Origin: Owenia fusiformis
Taxonomy: Eukaryota; Annelida; Polychaeta; Sabellida; Oweniidae
Direction: 5' to 3'
Assembly (NCBI GenBank): GCA_903813345.2
Contig: CAIIXF020000009.1
Location: 16,641,759-16,705,758, forward strand
DNA: 64,000 nucleotides
This document shows, in pieces, positions 11,201 to 26,200 of this stretch; within the stretch, counting starts at the first letter, position 1; each line of letters starts with the position of its first letter. Below the pieces are notes generated by a model. The model did not search any database. It was given only the letters and a program-made list of their open reading frames with translations, and was not told the origin of the DNA. The position numbers were made by a program, and so were the translations under genes.

Positions 11201-14200
11201 CAATGATGTCTTCTTCATTGTCGTTGCAGATGCTACAGATTACAGTGTCTTTTTTGTTCATTTTGTATAGAGTTTTATTGAAAAAATTGTTCTATTGAGA
11301 TTTCTATATTGGAAGTAGAGTAGTTTTGTTTTCTTTGTAAGTTAATTTGGTTTTCGTATAGTAATCCTTCCATTTCGTATTGTTGTCTAAATCTGGACTC
11401 TCGTTCCATTTAATTTCTGCTTTCTTTGGTTCTGTGTATTTGATTACTTAAAGTTTAAGTATCTTGTAGGTTTCCTGAATTAAAAGTGTGCTTATTTGTT
11501 CAATCATATATGTGTAATCCTTATCATTGGGTGTAATTTCAGTCATATAAAATGTTGATAGTGCTTATTAAAAATGAATTCCTTACCTTAATTTCAAATA
11601 TTTCTCTCTCCATATTAAGTTCCCTCTCCTTCATTCCCTTTAGTTGATTTATCAAAGCTTTCTCCCTTTCTCCCAATTGTTTGTGACTTAACTTTAATGA
11701 CTCATAATCAGCTGATAACTCGTCCATCTCAACCTGAAAAGTTGAACAAATTATTATTGAACAATATGCTATGGAATACAGGATTTTTTAAAATAAAAAT
11801 CTGAAGTGTTCACTTGGATATAAAGGTTGGAAGACATGTTGTAGCTTTTTATTGTATTCATATGTTTTGTACTTTTTTTTATAGATTAACAATTTATTTC
11901 ATCATATAAATATTTTCATACATAATAGCTTGCCAATCGCCTTACTGGCATTATAGGCTAAGCTGAACAACATATTAAGTACAAATGTAAATGTATGCAA
12001 CAGGGAAGCATAAGGGCAAGATATGTAAAAAGGTGGGAATTGGACAGGCTTGGGTTCATGTGTTATGATCTCAGTGAGGGAGTAGTGGGTATAGGTAATA
12101 CTTGCATGGAGGGTCCCATAGAGAAATATTACTATAATGTTATGTGTTCTCTATCAAAAAGTTGGCAACAAGAGAAAAAAGTTCATTATTTTGTGCTAAC
12201 GATAGTATGTCACTGCCATTTTCAAAAAATCTATAAATTGGTTTTTATTCTTTATGGTTATAGGCTTATAAGGCTCAACAATTGTGAGAAAAGTGTTTCT
12301 GTTTTGTGCTATGTTTGGACAGTAGAAAAATAAATGTTTAGGTGTTTCAGGTGCACCACAAGTACAATTGGGTGTTTCAATGTAGGTGAAGTTGTGTCCA
12401 TATAGTTGAGCTTTTGTAAGCAGGTCAACTCTGAACCTATTGAGGACTATTTCTTGATTTCTTGTTAGCTGTAACTTATTAGTTGGATGAAAGTCAGGCT
12501 TTGGAATTTTCTTTTTTTGTAAATGATTGAAGCTGAAGTGTTTTACAATCTCTAATATGCTTGGGTAGCTTATTCCAATGGGAGATGACATTGAGGACAG
12601 ACGAGTTTCTAAATTTGGTTGAGCATTTGGTTGGTATTTTGAAGTCGGGACTGGATCTGAGTTCTCGAGGGTTTTGAAATCTCAGAGGTTCAAAAATATC
12701 TGTCACATAGCTTGGAGTGAGTCTATTTTTAACTCTAAACATAAAGGACAAGGTGCAATTATTGGCAAATATCCCTATGGTCAAAATGAATCATTCGTAG
12801 GTGTAACATGAAGAATAAAATTTCATATAATATTTTGGAAAATATTAAAGTGCTCGGGCACACATAAGCTGAGATAGGGATCATTTCGTTCAGTAAGGTT
12901 GTATTGACTTACATGGGGCTGTGCACCATTGACTTAACATGAGGATATCAGCAGATCCCAATAGAGGCCATTGATTTCCATTGATTATCACAGAAATACC
13001 AAAAATACACTATGACCTGAATCGATTGCAAACTTAATAATTTCACAATACGACACAAATGGTTTATCTCATCAAATGTGCAAATATGAAGTTTGCAATC
13101 GATTCAGGTCATACTTAAAATTAAAAGATTGTACAATTTTTCATCATTTTTTCCCTACAAAATGGCTATAGAAAAATGATCCAAAAACAACTTTTACACT
13201 TATCAAATATCATACAAGTTTGTAAAACCAAAGATTATACTATTATATTTCATTATGTAGTAACATATTTGGATAAGATGCAGGGATGCGTAGGATGTAA
13301 ATGGATTTTGACAGACACAAAAATACTTCCTGGTTTGGAATCTATGCCTCTACACTTCATGATTGAATTATGACCCTAATAAGTGGCCTATCAATGCAGT
13401 GCCTATCAATGCAGTGCTGAATATAGGTCAACAAGATACTAGTGTGCATATAAATGTAATAATTGAAGCAGAATACTCATTTTGAAAAATCAGATGAATA
13501 ATTTTTTTCCAATGGGGAGATCCCAATGGAGGGTGTATAAGGTCCTTTATTTATTTGAAATGACCGCCTTGTTTCTAGATCAGGCCATATGAGGGTATTC
13601 TTTACTTTAATTGAACTGCTACCATGCAGGCATCCACTGCATATGAGGGCAGCTTGATAAAATAGTTTATCTAATATGTTAAGGATACATTGAGTAGAAG
13701 AATCATACAGAATTGCCCCATATTCAAGGTGTGGACGAATGTAAGACATGAAGATTGTTTCGAGGACATTAGAATTGAGTTTCTTTTGAAGTGATCTGAG
13801 AGGGTTCAGAAGCTTGTTAACTTTATTTCTTATGGCTAATATATGTTGTTTGTTAGACAAATGCTCATCAAAAGTATAGCCTAAGTGTTTATGCGATGTT
13901 TCCCTTTTTATTAAAGCATTACTCATATAGGAATTGTTTTCTTGACCAATTTTAATTCTAGAATTATGAAAAACTATTTCGACACTTTTTTCAGGCTTAA
14001 AATTGAGTTTCCATTTATTGGACCAGGATTCAATTTTCTCTATTGCTTGAGTGACTTTGTTATCAATTTCAGAAGGATTTTTAGTACTAAATGGGAAGTA
14101 AATGGAAGTATCATCTGCGTATATAAAACAATCAGTATCTATGTTATCAGGAAGGTCATTAATATAAATTAAAAAGAGAAGGGGACCTAGAATTGAGCCT

Positions 14201-17200
14201 TGTGGCACTCCACTTTTGATAGCGTGCATTTGTGATAAACATGATGAGGATCCTGAAATGTTCACTCTAACTCTTCTTTCGTAAAGATAGGATTTAAGGA
14301 GATTAAGAACCTGTCCATGCAGTCCATATGATTTTGATTTGAGTAGAAGAAGATTGTGGGGTACAGTCAAAAGCTGAGGCGATATCAATAAAAAGTGCTT
14401 TAACTCCCTTACCTTGGTCAAAATTTGATTGAATAAGATGTTCGATGACAACAAGTTGGGATTGGGTACTATGACCAGGCAAAAATCCAGATTGAAATTT
14501 GAATAACAGGTCATTTGAAATGAGATGTTTTTTAATTCTGTTGGCAATAATTCTTTCAAAAAGCTTTGATATACAATCTAAGAGGGTGATAGGTCTATAA
14601 TTTGATAAATCTGACTTACTACTTTTCTTGTGGATTGGGCAAATGCTACCAATCTTCCAAGATTTAGGGAATACACTATGCTGCAGTAGCATGTTAAATA
14701 ACTTAGTCAAAGGATGAGTGACAGTATGAGCACTTAAATGGAGCATTTTATTAGTTATGAGATCAGGGCCACATGCCTTAGATGTGTCCAGACCGGAGAT
14801 AAGTTTCATGACCTCGGATATATCAGTTCTAATTGAAATAAGCAGGGAGTCTGTTCGCATTGGAAAGGCTGGTTTGTAATCATCTGAGATATTGTGGTCA
14901 TATTTTCCAACGAAAAAGTTAAGAAAGCCATTGGCCTTATTTTCTGGAAAAGTGATACTTTTCGCCATTTGTGTTGGTTTTGAAAAAAGGTATAAAAATC
15001 TATCGATAGGCTGAACTCTGTTTATTTTCTGGAAAAGTGCTACTTTTCGCCATTTGTGTTGGTTTTGAAAAAAGGTTTGGAAATCTATCGATAGGCTGAA
15101 CTCTGTTTATTAAAGTGTTACTTTTGGCCATTTGTGTTGGTTTTCAAAAAAGGTATGAAAATCTATAGATAGGCTGGACTGAACTTTATGTTTTTTAAAT
15201 GCCTGGTCGTTTTAAATTTTATTCTAATTCCAAAAGTAGCACAAAATAAAAAACCAAAAATCGCTACCCTATATTGTGACACTGATGCTTTTTCAAGAAT
15301 TAACAGAATCGACTGCTCACAAAAAACATGAACTAGCTAAGTCCACATGATAAACATCATTCCAAATATTATAAATTATGGGTAAATTGAGGGCTAGATG
15401 CCCAAGTTAGACATTCATTCAATAAACGATGACTTAAAATGGCATGCATGCTTTTTGATGAACTTTGGGTGGGGTTGTACAATCCCTGTGCATTCCTCAC
15501 CCTGAGGTCCCCACAAAAAGCTGTCAGATTTGAGCAAGAAACGCCCACGGCATGCAGAACACAAATAATGTGTTTTTGTGAACGGCTACGGACGTCTTTC
15601 GCATTCTATCCGGCATGTCCGATCATGGTCGTTAATACTCATTGGGAAAATATTTGTAACTGATAACTATAATTATAAAAAATATAGAATAGTAACATAA
15701 ATTGAACAAAGGTTTGAATGGCTTGTTAGACATGTTTGATGGTATCTGTTTTGACAGAATGGAAAAACGAAACAAAGTAATGATTTCAATAGAAATACAT
15801 ATAAATGAATGGTTATGCACGGACTTTAAGGTCCGTGGTTCATGTAATAAGTGTATACATGAATTATAGAAATTGCAAAATAGAATACTGTATTTTACTG
15901 TTGCCTTTTAATATTTAACACCCCTGGTCAATACATAGGCTATAGACTATAATGAAAACTTGTACAGACTGCTCATATTAGACATTCAGCGAAATAAGAA
16001 GCAAGTTACAAATTAGATTTGTCGTGTTTCGTAATACATGGGCACATACACATATACTGCTGTGATATAACGAAAGAAACAGACCCGAAACTGGAATGAA
16101 ACAAGAATATACAAAAAACCAGAACAACGGCAACACCAAAGTGTAGCGAATCCCATCGAACTGCCATGGCTGGCATTTTTACAAACAAAGTATATAGCAA
16201 AAATGGCAGCCATTTTTCAAAATGGCCACCTTCTACCAAAAGTATCATTAGACAGTGTGCCATGCTTATAGTATTCACATACCAAATATGAACAAAATCA
16301 CTCCCCTACTTTTCGAGTTATAGTAAAATACGTTAAAATGGCGGCCATTTTTCAAATTGGCCACCTTCTACCAAAAGTGTCATTAGACAGCGTGCAACAA
16401 AATTGCTCTACTACTTTTCGAGTTACAGCAAAAATCGTAAAATAACGAGTAAAGGCCGCCATTTTTCAAGATGGCTGCCATGTGCTTTTCAATATCTACA
16501 TTTCTAGCTTTATTAATGTCCTACATAATTTTTTTTACATTTAAAACATATTGCTATTACAGTTTTACATATTGCACCTAAATTACTGTAAAATCGGCAC
16601 TAAAATGGCCGCCATTTTGAAATGAGTGGCCATTTTGAAAATCGGCTTTCGAGCAGAACTTCTACTCCCATAGGGTATATGTGTACAAAATATGAACAAA
16701 ATCAGGCCAACGGTATTTAAGTTATTGCCCGGACGGACGGACGGACGTACGTATATACGGACGGACGGACAGACGTACCGACGGATGGACGGAGGCGTTC
16801 CCTATATCCCTCCGAACTTTGTTCGATGGGATAATTACCGAATTATTTGGAAGAATTGATGACGTATAGTTCATTTGTTTGTTTATTTGTTGATGGGGCA
16901 ATATGTCACTGACGTCACAGATAATGGTATCATATTCCGAGAATTCATTAACAAATGTGTTATATGACGTCATGATAAAACAACACTGAAAATGAGGAGC
17001 TCTTAGTTGCTATGGATTACTATGTCGTAAAGTGTCATATATCGTCATTCAGCGTCATTGATATTTAATACAGAACACTTGTCAAACGTGAAGTTAACAA
17101 ACAAGCTTTTCCTAGAGGTGTTTATTTTCGATATCTGTAATTTAAAAATATATTACCATTGTCGTAAGGGTTAGCATAGTATATATCCTTAAGTTATTGA

Positions 17201-20200
17201 AAGTTGTGAGAATTTGTTACAGACACCGATCGCCAACCACCAACCGCCAACCTTTTGATGGTGACATAATGAACAGAGATCAAGGGAACTGTAAATTGGT
17301 GGGAATTTGGAAAGAATTTTTGGTGAATTAATATGATGTAGTATTGTTTTTTTAATAACAGTTGAAAGGATAAAGGTTATGAAAAGAAACACTTTGACTG
17401 AATTTTGAATATTGAATGACGTAAATCAAGACTATTTCTACTTGCATTTAGTCTTTTGTGATCTACAAATCAGTTCAATTTGAGTATAATGAAGCCATAC
17501 TTTGACGAGATCAGAAAATTATTGCAAAATCCCATATAAGGCAGCCATTTTGAATTATACAAGGCCTAAATCAGAACTAGAAAAACAGCAACTCCACGGA
17601 GTAGCAAATCCCAACAAACAATACATGTTTTGATTATTAGTGGTCATCTTGAAAATTCCTTCTTGAGCAGAGCTTGTTTGTCCCTAGGCATGAACATATA
17701 AAATGTAAACCATATCCATAAATAGCATTTGAGTTACCAAAGATTACATTCTTTTTTTACAAAAAGTGGCCTTAATTTTGAAATTCAGCCACCATTTTGA
17801 AAATCTTTATCAAACAGAATAACTGTGTCTCTAGGCATCATCATATAAAATTTGATCCGAATCCGTTCACTGGTATTTGAGTTATCAAAGTTTACATTTT
17901 TTTATGAAAAATAGCTACCATTTTGATATTTAGCAGCCATTCTAAAAATCTCTTCTTCAGTGCAGCTCCTTTGTCCCTAGGCATAATCAAATCCATCAAC
18001 TAGTATTTGAGTTATCAAAGATTAAGTTTTTTTAAGAAAAATGGTGGCCATTTTGAAATTCAGCCGCCATCTTTAAAATTGTTTCTTGAACAAATCTACT
18101 TTTTCTCTAGACATCATGATATAAAATTTGAACCAAATCCGTTCACTGGTATTTGAGTTATTAAAGATTACGTTTTTACATAAAATGGCCGCCATTTTGA
18201 TATTTAGCAGCCATTTTGAAATTCTCTTCTTTGGCATAACTCCTTTATCTCTAGGCATCAGCTTATAAATTTGAACCAAATGCGTAAACTAGTTGAGTTA
18301 TCAAAAAGTAAATTTTTTTATGAAGTAGTATTTGAGTTATCAAAGATTAAGTTTTTTTTAAGAAAAATGGTGGCCATTTTGAAATTCAGCCGCCATCTTG
18401 GAAATTTTTACTTGAACAAATCTACTTTGTCCCTAGGCATCAATATATAAAATTTGAACCAAATCCGTTCACTGGTATTTGAGTATTTAAAGATTACGTT
18501 TTTTTTACGAAAAATGGCCGCCATTTTGATATTTAGCAGCCATGTTGAAAATCTCTCCAACAGCAAAGCTCCTTTGTCCCTAAGCATCAGCATATAAAAT
18601 TTGAACCAAATCCGTTAACAAGTATTTGAGTTATCAAAGATTATGTTTTTATACGAAATATGACCGCCATTTTAAAATTCAACCCCCATCTTGGAAATTC
18701 TTTCTTGAACAAATCAATTTGTCCCTAGGCATCATCATATAAAATTTGAACCAAATCCGTTCACTTGTATTTGAGTTATCAAAGATTACGTTTTTTACGA
18801 AAAATGGCCGCCATTTTGAGATTTAGCAGCCATTTTGAAAATCTCTTCTACAGCATAGCCCCATAAGGCATAAGCCTATAAAATTTGAATCAAATCCGTC
18901 AACCGTTATTTGAGTTATCGCCTGGACAAACAGACGGATGGAGGAACTTTGTTCGGTGGGATAAAAACGATAAAATATTTGCAATCTACTCTAAATTCCC
19001 ATTAATTTGGATATAATAAAGCTATTCTTCAGAAAGATCTCAAAATTAACAAAAATTACTTTTTCTGACCCCCCATACATGGCCCCTGGGGGTCAGAGTG
19101 AAAAACAAGAAATAAATGTTAAACAGATAGATGTTGAGAATATACTATCAAACTTTCAAACAATAATATCTCATACTTTGGTTTAAAATGAAAAAGTTGA
19201 GATTTTGGGGAAAAATTTGCGTCATTTTTAAAGCAGTGTCCCTCTTGAAAATAAGAAAGAAATCTGTCCACTTGTATTCAAGTTATCTTCTGGATAGATG
19301 AACGGACTGACTGATGGACTGACTGACAGACAGACTGACAGAGAGCTTCATTATATCCCTACCATTCGTTGGGATAATTATGAAACTAACAACCTTTAAA
19401 AGCCCCATATAACATTTAAACGACTTTGGCTTATATTGCAAAAGTCTTGCTAAAACATTTAAGTGTAATTAGGTATGACATTTTATTATTCAAATAGTAT
19501 ATCCTTTGTTTAATCTTGTAGTGGTGTTAAAAAGTTTATACATTTTGCACTGAATAGTTTAATATTTGATGATTTCAACTTTTATATGAAAAATGGAGGG
19601 AAATTTGAATATTTGAAAAATAAAAGTCTGAAAACTTTCTTTTCAGACAACTTCATAAAAAAATAGTAAATGAATGATAAAAACATATCTTCACACATTA
19701 CATGGGGCCTTTAAATTGATTTGCTAAACCTGACTACAGGAATGACATGCACTTTTGAGGAAGGAAAAGCAAGGTGAGTCATCCTTACAAGGGTTTTCAA
19801 AAAATAGGTTACCAAATTCACTGAAAAAAATAGTTGAATATGTGAATATTCTATACAGCCAATATTTGTTGTACTCAAACCATTTTACTCGATTTAGAGA
19901 TATTAATGCTATCTTACCTAATGAAAACCACACTTTACGATGGTGAACCATCAACAATTCCAAAAAATTATTTTATCATGATATCGGGGATATAAAGTCA
20001 GCATTAGTCTATTTTCGTGGCAAAACTGATTTCATTTTCAGAGCAGAAATTTTATGTCACGTGACATGACGTGTGTGGTCGAAACAGTTTGCCGCGAAAT
20101 ACGATTTTGTAGATAAAAATGAAACCCTGGCTTTCAAAATTGAGTTATTCACTCTTATGTTGAGCCAATTACATGTATTGCATGATTGAGGCTATTCTCA

Positions 20201-23200
20201 TCAATTTCGCAAAGGGTGTAATGTCACTTGCAATTGAATTCGGAATCAATCAAGCTGAAACGCTATTGAAAGCATGAAAGTTATATAACAGCAAACATTG
20301 CCAGTGTTTGGGCATTGGGATTAAAACTTTTTTTAACCCAAATGTAATGCTGGAAGGCCAAAATATAATTATTGGGTTAACATTTTCAGTTATCGATATA
20401 CGGTTTCACAAAGGCATTTTCAATCAATTCCTTGAATATGTAATTTTTTTTTATTAAAAACATCATAATATAAATCCCTTCAGTCGCCCATGGCATTATA
20501 GAAGGGTACATTAATTGCACAAAATACACAATTATGATTGAGTCAAGGGGTTCACTCTGCACTTGTGGTTGGCCATGGGGTGGAATATGTAATGAATAAT
20601 ATTGGAGTGTTCTTTCCTCAAGAATTTCTTTTTGTGAAGTTTAATAAATTAAAAATATTTATCTGGCTATTGGAATGTGTGCGAATGTGAAACTAATGTT
20701 TATTTCCACTTTGGTTCAGCCTTCATAGTAGTTTGCAACAACAACTTTTTGAATTAGCGCCAGAATAACTTGGCACACGGTACGTCATGGTCAGGTGACC
20801 TCAAAAAGTGCGCAAAAATAACAACATTTCAGAGGATGACAGTCTTTTCTTAATATATCGTGTTGTGTGGGGAAATATCACAAGCTTTATAGTCAACATA
20901 ACAAAAGGGATGCTATTTGTGCTAAAAACAAGGTAGTAAGATATTCTTTAATTGGTTTTAGTACAACTTTAAAACATTCTCCTTATAAATCAAAGAAGCT
21001 TAAAAATGTACAATGCCCAGATTTGTTGTAAAGGTTTTCAGGCATCCAAATGGGGGTCATACTGAAAAACAAAATTCTATAAGGAAGTTTTGTGCAGCTT
21101 TAAAATTCATGACTATAAATAACCCCAAAATTCATCTTGGGTAATCCAACAATTTTGAAAATATTGAAGAAGTACCTTTGCATCATCTAATTTTTTCTTT
21201 GTAGCAAGCATCATTTGGTCAATTTGTTTCTGACGTTTTTCATCAGCTTCTTTGCTGTTTTTCTCTTTTACTTTAAAGGACTCAATTTCTCTCTTGTACT
21301 CAGCTTCACGTTTCTTGTTATACTCATCCCATTTCTGGTTCACATCCAGAAGCTGGAATACCAGAAATATATGATATCATCAAAAGGATTCTAGGGGTAA
21401 GGAGTAACATATGTGTTTAAGAGGAGGCATCAAAAGTTCAATGTCAGATTGAAAACTAAATAAATCTAGTTAGTGGGGAGGGGCTCAAAGCCATTTCAGT
21501 TTGCTATCCGACAAATTTCAACATTGGAATGGTTTAACAAGGCACAGGGTGAACAATATCGTACCTAAAACATAGCAGTGTGACCCAGAAAGCAAGATGG
21601 CTGCAGAAAAGTTAATCAGTTCAAGAACTTTTAGCATGAAACATGTGTAAAAATTTGAAGTAAATCCATTAAGTGATTTTCAAGTTTTTAGCGATGACAA
21701 GATTTATCTCAGAACTTCCAAAATGGCCATCAGAGTGCAAGATGGCTGCCGAAAAGTTAATCAGGTCTAGAACTCTTACCATGTAACATGTGTGAAAATT
21801 TGAAGTAAATCCGTCAAGTGGTTTTCCTGGAATCGCGATGACAAGATTTATCTAATAAAAACTTCCAAGATGGCCGCCAGAATGCAAGCTGGCCACCAAA
21901 AAGTTCATCAGCTCTTGAACTTCTTACAATGTAACATGTGTGAAAATTTGAAGGAAATATGTTAAGTGGTTTTCCTGGAATCACGATGACAAGATTTAGC
22001 TAAAAAGACTTCCAAGATGGCCACCAGAATGCAAGATGTCCCCTGAATAGTTAATTAGCTCTAGAACTTCTTACCATGTAACATGTGTGAAAATTTGAAG
22101 CAAATGCGTTTAGTGGTTTTTCTGGAATTGTGATGATAAGATTTATCTAAAAACTTCCAAGATGGCCACCAGAATGCAAGATTGCCACCGAAAAGTTAAT
22201 AAGCTCTGGATCTTCCTACCATGAAACATGTGTGAAGATTTGAAATAAATCCATTAAGATGTTTTCGTGGAATCGCGATGACAAGATTTGTCTAAAAACT
22301 TACAGAATGGCAGCCAGAATGCAACATGGCCGCCGAAAAGTTAATCAGTTCATGTAACATGTGTAAACATTTGAAGGAAGTGGTTTTCCTGGAATCATGA
22401 TGACAAGATTAATCTAATAAAAACGTCCAATATGGCCACCAGAATGCAAGATGGCCACCAAAAAGTTAATCAGCTCTAGAACTTCCTACCCTGCAACATG
22501 TGTGAAAATTTGAAGCAAATCTGTTAAGTGGTTTTCCTGGAATCACGATGACAAGTTTTATCTAAAAACTTCCAAAATGGCCCCCAGAATGCTAGTTCAA
22601 GAATGCTAGTATCAGTTGGTATGCAAATCAATAATGAAAAAAAAAAAGCGATGTTCAGTCTATAAAATATATCATATTGGGTGTTCCAGAAAAAGTGAGA
22701 CACTTTTTGACAAGTATTTTCTCGGCAATTGACAAACCAAATTCGCTGAAAATTTGTATTAATTAGCCCAGGGGTATCATTAGCAAGTTACAAAAATATA
22801 AAAAGATTATCTACATATTATGTGGGAACTACATGTAAAAAATTCAAGAAACCATGTCAAAAGATCCCATACTGGAGCAATGCAGTGAGAACTTCATAGG
22901 GTTTGTGCCAAAAAATGGGAAGCAGGTTAATAATACTCTTACTCTACTTTGTACCCATATATTTTCAGTGTATTTGGTTTATTAATTGCGGAGAAAATAC
23001 CTTTTGGGACACCTGATATATTCACCTCTTTTAATTTCTTGTGTTGTTTCTGTACTTTCTTTTCCAGGTATAATAACCTCTGTTTTGTGGCATCATTAAC
23101 ATCAGATGTAGTCTATAAGCAAAATCAGATATTTGATAAAATTATTTACAATATACATTATACATAGTTGTTGGTATTTCAAGTACCTTTGTCAGTGCAA

Positions 23201-26200
23201 CACATATTCAAAAAAAATAACCAGCAATGTTTGGATGAAATTAAAGAACATATTTTATTCTGAATAATGTGATAAACTCCTGCAATGAACAAACAGTGCT
23301 ACTTCTGTTTGTATTCCAATATATTTGACCAAACTTAATTTAACAAAACTTTCATTGGTACAGGACATAGTCAAAGTCATATTTTACTTTGATATGACAA
23401 AACTAATTTCTTAGGGCAATATATGTTCCTTATATCAAAGAACTTTTTAACTTAGAATAATGTGTACAATTGTAGTAGACTTGATGTGAGTAGAAATAAT
23501 CTTGATTTAAGTCATTAAATATTCAAAATTCAGTCAAAATGATATTTGAAATCTACATGTACCATGGTAAAAGCTTAAGTACATCTAGAAAATTTGGTTT
23601 CAAAAATTGTTTATCACTTTGAATAATAATTTTTTTTGAAAATGTGACCTCCAGTTCGAGGAGATTCCCCATAGACCCCATGTTATAAAATCACAAAAGT
23701 GAAATATCTTTTTTTGTACTGGGCAGATAATATTTTCTTTTGCTGCGCATATTTCAATTTGTATAACTATTAGATACATAATATGATATGAAAATTGAAC
23801 CACTAAAACTGATGAATATTTAAATTAAAGGGAACTTTCTACTATACCCGCCATGCTATCTGAGCCGAATGAGCCACCTAGTGGTGAAACTGGTAACTAC
23901 CTACTCACATCTGAGTTGATCATCACCGTAAATCTTAATAATTCAATTGAAAAATACTTCTTTTCGCAAAGTTTTCATGAAATGGATGTAAAAGTTATTA
24001 TACCTGTTATGGATAGGAAAAATAATCTATTTTGAAGTAACATTTCTCCCTCTTTGTTTTTTGAAGACCAACAGAAAATGATCAAGTGTAGATATGAATA
24101 AATAAATGACTACATGTATGTAACTCCACTAATACCTCTGTTTGTTGAATGTGATCTACTTCAATCCAATCAGCAACATCTTCCTTGTCTATTTTGTTGG
24201 TTGGTGGAGTGAGGTTATCTCTTGCATGTTCCAAAACTTTGATTTTCTCAAGCAAAAGTGCCTGTTCTTGCCTTGAAATGATACAAAAATCCTCATTTTC
24301 AAAAAGCATTTTGGAGCAACTGAGCATAATTTTCATCCCATATATCAATTTTATGGCATCTAAAATTTTTTTGGTTTACAAAAAAGACAGGCGGCCGACC
24401 ACCAACCAGTCAACCACTCTCCACAAGTGGTCGGAGGTCGGTCTTTTACACAGGCAAATTATATCGACCCCTGTACAAGCTTGAACGAGGCTCGTAAATT
24501 ACGAGTCATATTATGGGCAAAAAGGAGCAAATATTTACATGTATAACATATTTATCTATATTTACGTATAATTTTAAATGTATACTCTGTATTTTATTTC
24601 ATTGATCACAAAAAGCTTATCAAAACTAACGAGCTATTATGGGCCTCATTACAAGCCTTGTTCGAGCAAGCACTTGGGTCGAAAGTTACAGGTTCTTCCA
24701 GGCATCGTAATGACAGGCCGTTACAGAGCTCGGAAATAATGAGCTATTACGGGCTTCGTTACAATCCACGCACGGGCAAGTACATGAGTCGAAAATTACC
24801 AGCAGTTACGGGCCTCGTTACGGGCCCTGTAGGGGCAAGTACTTGGGTCGGAAATCACAGGTTCTGACGAGCCTTGTAATCAGAAGTTAGTACGAGGCTC
24901 GGAAATTACGACCAATTACGAGACATGTTACCAGACCCGTCTGAGGTTGTACAGAGCCCGTTGAGGGAACATTAGGCTTGTACAAACTCGTACATGCCCC
25001 GATGTAATTTGCCTGTGTACATAAAGATCAAATATTTTTCTCCCATTGACTCCCATGTTAAAGTACAATCCTATAGTGAATACCTACTTACTGTGAACAC
25101 TAAATCTTGGCAAAATCAATTGAATTATCCTGTCTATACTGAACATTGAATCAGATATAAGATTTATAATAAAAAGGTCAATGAAAAGGTCAATTTGAGA
25201 TGTTGATCTCTTCTGTTAAAACAGATATGACTAATTATAATTCTTATCACCTTTAAATGACTCTATCATGTACTTTAATTAATTCAATAAAGTCCTTTAA
25301 CTGACTCAAATGTGTCAAGGATTCCACAATTTAAAGCTAATCTCAATGAGAATAAGTGAGTTTATATAACATTACAACAAAACAAAAACTTTACGGTATC
25401 ATGGGTAGAAAATACAAATTAAATTGATTATTCCCTCTTCTCTGTTAGCCTTGTTCAATAACTAGTCTCTTTATATAATATGGCAAAAAATAAAATGTTC
25501 ACTGTACACAAGTTTTACTGTAGATGCAAAATTAGAAGAGAAAAAAAATTAAAAACCAGGAATCCAAAGACTATAGTACCTTTACAAGGTTGTGATTAAA
25601 AAGTGTTGACCCATTTTAAATCATGGTGAAAAAAGCACATGAAAAAACATAACATCGTCGAATCTGTAATGTCATATTTTTAAGGGTAAAGATTAAAAGG
25701 TGGATTGGATCAAGTCAATTGGATTCATGTAAAAGGTGGATTGGATTGGGAATCTTTGAAATATGGAATTTCTGTTGATCTCCCTCTTAGCAAAATTGCC
25801 ATTCCACATTTGTATTTTTTGGTCACTTGGATCCCTTTGAGGAATTGGAACAAAACAACAACAAATACATACTACAATTAGTTGATGGATTCTAGATAAG
25901 TAAAACTGCTTTTCCTAATTAGAAATCGACTAAAGGTATAGGCTAAGTCTTAAGGCATAATAAACATAGATAAAAGCTGTCATTCAAATTGATGTTTGGC
26001 TGTTATCAAAACATTTCTGCAATATTTTGTTTGGGTTGAAAACAGATGATTTGGATCTTTAAAGCAGTCTGCCTTATGGTTTATAAATTACCTAAGTTAC
26101 ACTGGGACTGAATACGATTAATATTGTGTATCAGGAAGCGGGTACCAGGTGACCCTTCTAGCCCACCCAAGCAAAATTATATTGTTTGACATTGTGGATG

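Larger units (their letters stand above)
12196..15190 (-). mobile_element. CR1/L2/Jockey-group LINE, frameshifted and interrupted
   Basis: Reading on the minus strand, 14968-14303 encodes the RT fingers (KACGPDLITNKML, ICPIHKKSSKSDLSNYRPIT, FIDIASAFD). After a frameshift, 14559-13477 encodes GVPQGSILGPLLFLIYINDL and the catalytic YADDT. The tail continues at 12784-12196 (VISHWNKLPKHIR, then a CTCGAPETPKHLFFYC knuckle). The tail is split from the RT by palindromic element F1 (about 12784-13525). Three 5' tandem repeats sit at 14942-15185. Defective. Confidence 0.88.

Noticed and set aside
11995-12333. A plus-strand ORF of 112 codons
   Set aside because: It partly overlaps the LINE tail on the other strand and has no motif of its own.
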